From positions 1-8,099 of the forward strand of contig JANNQN010000167.1 of the NCBI GenBank assembly GCA_031400775.1: a stretch of 8,099 nt of DNA. Direction: 5' to 3'. Below, piece after piece: positions 5,931 through 8,099 of the stretch. The notes beneath the pieces were generated by a model that saw only the letters and a program-made list of their open reading frames with translations, was not told the DNA's origin and searched no databases. The position numbers and the translations under genes were made by a program. Source of the stretch: PALSA-1355 sp031400775. Its GTDB lineage: Bacteria; Planctomycetota; Planctomycetia; Pirellulales; PALSA-1355. The stretch's first letter is position 1; every line of letters starts with the position of its first letter.

Positions 5931-5945
5931 TGAATCGATACAATT
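5912..5945 (+). repeat. 17-bp tandem duplication across the pth stop codon
   Basis: gatgaaccgatacaatt (5912-5928) is followed at once by gatgaatcgatacaatt (5929-5945), with one mismatch. The first copy encodes the last residues of Pth; the stop TGA at 5928-5930 bridges the copies, and a second TGA follows in frame. Confidence 0.9.
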
Positions 5946-5973
5946 AAGAAGTCATCCGTCAGATTCGTTTTTC

Positions 5974-5978
5974 AGGAG
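5974..5978 (+). promoter_or_regulatory. Ribosome binding site that sets the rpsF start
   Basis: AGGAG lies 8 nt before the GTG at 5987. The longer reading from GTG 5978 would start inside this motif, so 5987 is chosen. Confidence 0.7.
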
Positions 5979-5986
5979 TGATTGTC

Positions 5987-6403
5987 GTGGCTGTCAACGT
6001 TTACGAAGGCATGTTCATTCTGGATTCGAATCGCTATTCGCGCGATACCGTGGGGGTATCGAGCCAGATCTCGGAGATGATCACCAAGCTGGGTGGCGAG
6101 ATCCTCGCCAGCCGCTTGTGGGAAGAGCGCCGCCTGGCGTATCCGATCGACGGCCACCGCAAAGGCGCCTATTGGCTGACCTACTTCAAAGTGGACAGCA
6201 ACCAGATAACGGGCTTGACGCGGCAGTGCCAGTTGAGCGACAGCATCATCCGCACGCTGTTTTTGAAGGTCGACCCGCGGATCGTTGACGTGTTGGTCAG
6301 CCACGCCTTGGCCGGCCCCGCTTCGCTGCGCAAACCGCCCGAGCCTGTCGCCGTGACCGTACCCGCGATTGAAGAAGACGTCGTCGACGCGCTCGGGGAA
6401 TGA
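5987..6403 (+). CDS. rpsF: 30S ribosomal protein S6
   Basis: S6 sits on the platform of the small subunit, where it partners with S18. From the GTG at 5987 it has 138 residues. The single ferredoxin-like domain covers about 1-100: NVYEGMFILDSN at the start, LGGEILASRLWEERRLAYPIDGH in the middle (the conserved W-G/E-RR-LAYPI region), then KGAYWLTYFKVD and SDSIIRTLFLKVDPR. The last 35 residues are a Pro-rich then acidic tail (EEDVVDALGE), as often seen in S6. AGGAG with 8 nt spacing supports the start. It precedes ssb as in many bacteria, although its usual partner gene rpsR is not next to it here. The stop TGA is the first triplet of a 14-bp tandem repeat. Confidence 0.93.
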   Translation: MAVNVYEGMFILDSNRYSRDTVGVSSQISEMITKLGGEILASRLWEERRLAYPIDGHRKGAYWLTYFKVDSNQITGLTRQCQLSDSIIRTLFLKVDPRIVDVLVSHALAGPASLRKPPEPVAVTVPAIEEDVVDALGE

Positions 6404-6442
6404 TCCACAGCGATTGATCCACAGCGATTGAACCACTGCGAT
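6401..6442 (+). repeat. Three tandem 14-bp units starting at the rpsF stop codon
   Basis: tgatccacagcgat occurs at 6401-6414 and 6415-6428 exactly, then as tgaaccactgcgat (two mismatches) at 6429-6442. Each unit starts with TGA, and the 14-bp period puts the three TGA triplets in three different frames. Confidence 0.92.
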
Positions 6443-6489
6443 TTGATCTATTGGGGGTCGACGACAAGTCGTAAAAAAGGGAGCGCACC

Positions 6490-6951
6490 ATGGCCAGCTA
6501 CAATCGAGTGATTCTGATTGGCAATGTCACGCGCGATCCCGAGCTGCGTTACATCCCCAGCGGCACGGCCGTGACCGACGTCGGTCTGGCGGTCAACGAT
6601 CGCCGCAAGGGGGCCAACGGCGAATGGATCGAGGAGACGACTTTTGTCGACGTGACACTGTGGGGTCGCACGGCCGAGGTGGCCACCGAGTACCTGAACA
6701 AGGGCTCGAGCGTCATGATCGAGGGCCGATTGAAGCTCGATACCTGGGAGAAGGACGGCAAGAAGAACTCGAAGCTGCGGGTCATCGGCGAGCGTATGGT
6801 GATGCTCGGATCGAAGTCCGCCAGCTCGGGTGGCGGCGGTTCGGGAGGCGGCGGCGGATCGCGCGGCACTGCCAGCAAGAGCGAACCGTCCTACGCTTCG
6901 CACTCCGACGAGGGCGAGGGCCCACCGCCGGACGATGATATTCCGTTCTAG
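6490..6951 (+). CDS. ssb: Single-stranded DNA-binding protein
   Basis: SSB coats single-stranded DNA during replication and repair and recruits partner proteins through its tail. The 153-residue product has an OB fold at about 1-108 (YNRVILIGNVTRDPELRY, GTAVTDVGLAVND, FVDVTLWGRTAEVATEYL, GSSVMIEGRLKLDTWE). A flexible linker rich in Gly and Ser follows (about 110-126, runs of four and five Gly), and the chain ends in the conserved acidic tip DDDIPF. AGGGAG (6478-6483) lies 6 nt before the ATG, one of the best ribosome sites in the window. The gene sits between rpsF and rplI, matching the common rpsF-ssb-rpsR-rplI order apart from the missing rpsR. Confidence 0.97.
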   Translation: MASYNRVILIGNVTRDPELRYIPSGTAVTDVGLAVNDRRKGANGEWIEETTFVDVTLWGRTAEVATEYLNKGSSVMIEGRLKLDTWEKDGKKNSKLRVIGERMVMLGSKSASSGGGGSGGGGGSRGTASKSEPSYASHSDEGEGPPPDDDIPF

Positions 6952-7021
6952 CTCCGGTTGTATTCCCGTTAAACCAGGCTTCCACAAAATCCGGCCGCCA
7001 CGAAACGAATTTTTTTGACAC

Positions 7022-7044
7022 GCGTCGGCCGCGAGCGGCGACGC
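7022..7044 (+). promoter_or_regulatory. GC-rich hairpin in the rplI leader
   Basis: GCGTCG (7022-7027) pairs with CGACGC (7039-7044), and after one bulged G the stem continues CCG/CGG around a CGAG loop. ATTTT follows directly. The hairpin sits between a T7 run (7010-7016) and the rplI start 25 nt downstream. It could be a weak terminator, an mRNA-stability element or a regulatory leader; the sequence cannot decide. Confidence 0.35.
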
Positions 7045-7069
7045 ATTTTGACTTACGAGATCAACGAAC

Positions 7070-7615
7070 ATGCCCAAATCGAATCCCCTCCCCAAACGCC
7101 GCACCAAGCGGCTCCCCCGCGGCAAGCACAACGGGGTCGAGCTGCTGTTGATTCAGGCCGTCGACCATGTCGGCGCGCAGGGCGACGTCGTCGAAGTCAA
7201 GCGCGGCTACGCGATGAACTATCTTCTGCCGCAAGGTCTGGCCACGATCGCCACCGATCATCACAAGCGAATGGTGGAGAAGCACCGCGCCAAGCTGCAG
7301 GAAATCCAGAACGCCCGCATGGCGGGGCTGCGCGATTTGGCCGGCGAGCTCAACCGTCAAAGCGTCACGATCGAGGCCAATGCCAACGACGAAGGGCATT
7401 TGTACGGCTCGGTGGGCGCGACCGAAATCGTCGCGGCGCTCAAGCGGAACGAAATCACGATCACGGCCGACCAGGTTCGCCTGAAGGGCCCGCTCAAGGA
7501 GTTGGGTCTGTACACGGTCAACATCCACCTGGGTCACGATATCGAGGGCGAGTTGAAGGTCTGGGTCGTTCCGACCGTGACCGACGAAGTCCCCGAGAAG
7601 CCGGAAAAGAAGTAG
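7070..7615 (+). CDS. rplI: 50S ribosomal protein L9 with N-terminal extension
   Basis: L9 binds 23S rRNA and has two globular domains joined by a long helix. The 181-residue product is longer than the usual 148-150. Residues 1-22 (MPKSNPLPKRRTKRLPRGKH and so on) are a basic extension. The N-terminal domain then follows at about 23-70 with the signature GDVVEVKRGYAMNYLLPQGLA. A charged connecting helix runs from about 65 to 105 and the C-terminal domain from about 105 to 170 (GHLYGSVGATEIVAAL, IEGELKVWVVPTV). The tail ends EVPEKPEKK. No Met fits a start at the usual L9 N-terminus, so the extension is probably real; similar extensions are, from memory, common in planctomycetes. No clear ribosome site is seen before the ATG. 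The 118-bp leader after ssb holds the hairpin at 7022-7044. Confidence 0.94.
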   Translation: MPKSNPLPKRRTKRLPRGKHNGVELLLIQAVDHVGAQGDVVEVKRGYAMNYLLPQGLATIATDHHKRMVEKHRAKLQEIQNARMAGLRDLAGELNRQSVTIEANANDEGHLYGSVGATEIVAALKRNEITITADQVRLKGPLKELGLYTVNIHLGHDIEGELKVWVVPTVTDEVPEKPEKK

Positions 7616-7703
7616 CACCCGCGCTTCTTCGGTCGCGACTGCGGCCCGTTTTATTGGTTCGAGGGATCGCGATCGTTCCGGCGGCGCAGGGAGGGCGCGA
7701 GAG

Positions 7704-8099
7704 ATGAAGATCAATTCTGAAATCCTCGATCGCCAGCCGCCCTGCAATCTGGACGCGGAGCGCGGCGTCCTGGGCAGCATTCTCCTGCTGCCCACGGTTT
7801 GCGACGACGTGGCCCTGATCGTGCGGCCCGAGGATTTCTACGACGATTCCAACCGCGTGCTGTACGCGCACATGCGCGCGATGCACGACGAGGGGCGCCG
7901 CATCGATACGACGCTGCTGGTCGAGCGGCTCAAGACGGGCGGACAATTCGAACTGGTGGGCGGCGCCGCCTATCTGGCCGAGGTGTTGCAGTCGGCTCCC
8001 ACCGCCGCCAACGCGTCGTATTACGCCGAAATCGTCAAGAACAAATCGACCCTGCGGGCGTTGATCCACTCCAGCACCGAGATCCTCCGCGACGCCTAC
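7704..8099 (+). CDS. dnaB: Replicative DNA helicase DnaB, 5' part (runs off the window)
   Basis: DnaB is the hexameric helicase that unwinds DNA at the replication fork. Only the first 132 residues are present, with the frame open to the last base. They match the DnaB N-terminal, primase-interacting domain: PPCNLDAERGVLGSILL (about 11-27), DDVALIVRPEDFYDDSNRVLY (33-53), then IDTTLLVERLK and the strongly conserved GGAAYLAEVLQSAPTAANASYYAEIVK (about 86-112). The Walker A and other RecA-core motifs would lie beyond the window. GGAGG (7690-7694) is 9 nt before the ATG, a strong site compared with neighbouring genes. Its place after rplI is the same as in many bacteria. Whether an intein interrupts the core, as happens in some DnaB genes, cannot be seen here. 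Confidence 0.95.
   Translation, partial: MKINSEILDRQPPCNLDAERGVLGSILLLPTVCDDVALIVRPEDFYDDSNRVLYAHMRAMHDEGRRIDTTLLVERLKTGGQFELVGGAAYLAEVLQSAPTAANASYYAEIVKNKSTLRALIHSSTEILRDAY

Noticed and set aside
6401..6442. CRISPR-like or iteron array at the 14-bp repeats
   Set aside because: The units are directly adjacent without spacers, only three in number and tied to the rpsF stop codon, so neither CRISPR nor a replication origin fits.
7015..7020. Perfect TTGACA -35 box before rplI
   Set aside because: No -10-like sequence is found 16-18 bp downstream, where the GC-rich hairpin lies, so a promoter call is not supported.
6952..7069. Possible rpsR gene between ssb and rplI
   Set aside because: At 118 bp the gap is too short for S18 (about 70-90 residues) and no frame shows the S18 motif.

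Overview
The window looks like chromosomal DNA from a GC-rich bacterium, most likely a planctomycete of the Pirellulales type. This is inferred from protein sequence style: a GlmU reduced to its uridylyltransferase domain, ribosomal protein L9 with a basic N-terminal extension, a Pth with a GGQKGL motif, and weak or missing Shine-Dalgarno sites on several core genes. No rRNA, tRNA or CRISPR array was seen.

The left third (about 1-2680) is mobile-element territory. An IS3-family insertion sequence (about 5-1450, minus strand) carries OrfA and OrfB and is bounded by a shared 10-bp terminal inverted match. OrfA seems to be cut short by a TAA codon just before the A-rich slippery stretch where OrfA-OrfB frameshifting normally occurs. 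Directly abutting the right end of the IS is the 3' remnant of a small plus-strand gene encoding a membrane segment followed by a CxxC motif. Its 5' part should lie left of the window. After about 260 bp of unassigned sequence comes a REP-associated (RAYT-type, HUH/Y1) transposase on the minus strand, enclosed by a perfect 15-bp inverted repeat (1858-1872 and 2666-2680).

The right two thirds (2732-8099) are a plus-strand run of housekeeping genes: glmU (pyrophosphorylase domain only), prs, rplY/ctc, pth, rpsF, ssb, rplI and the 5' part of dnaB. It joins two gene orders well known in other bacteria, glmU-prs-ctc-pth (as in Bacillus) and rpsF-ssb-(rpsR)-rplI-dnaB. Here rpsR is absent between ssb and rplI. 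Functions covered are the nucleotide-sugar precursor for peptidoglycan, PRPP supply, ribosomal proteins, peptidyl-tRNA recycling, single-stranded DNA protection and the replicative helicase.

I found no convincing new multi-gene system. The observations most worth checking are the inverted-repeat-bounded RAYT element next to the glmU start, the OrfA nonsense codon at the frameshift site, the gene interrupted by the IS, and short tandem repeats that begin at or span the stop codons of pth and rpsF. The rpsF repeat places a TGA in all three frames.
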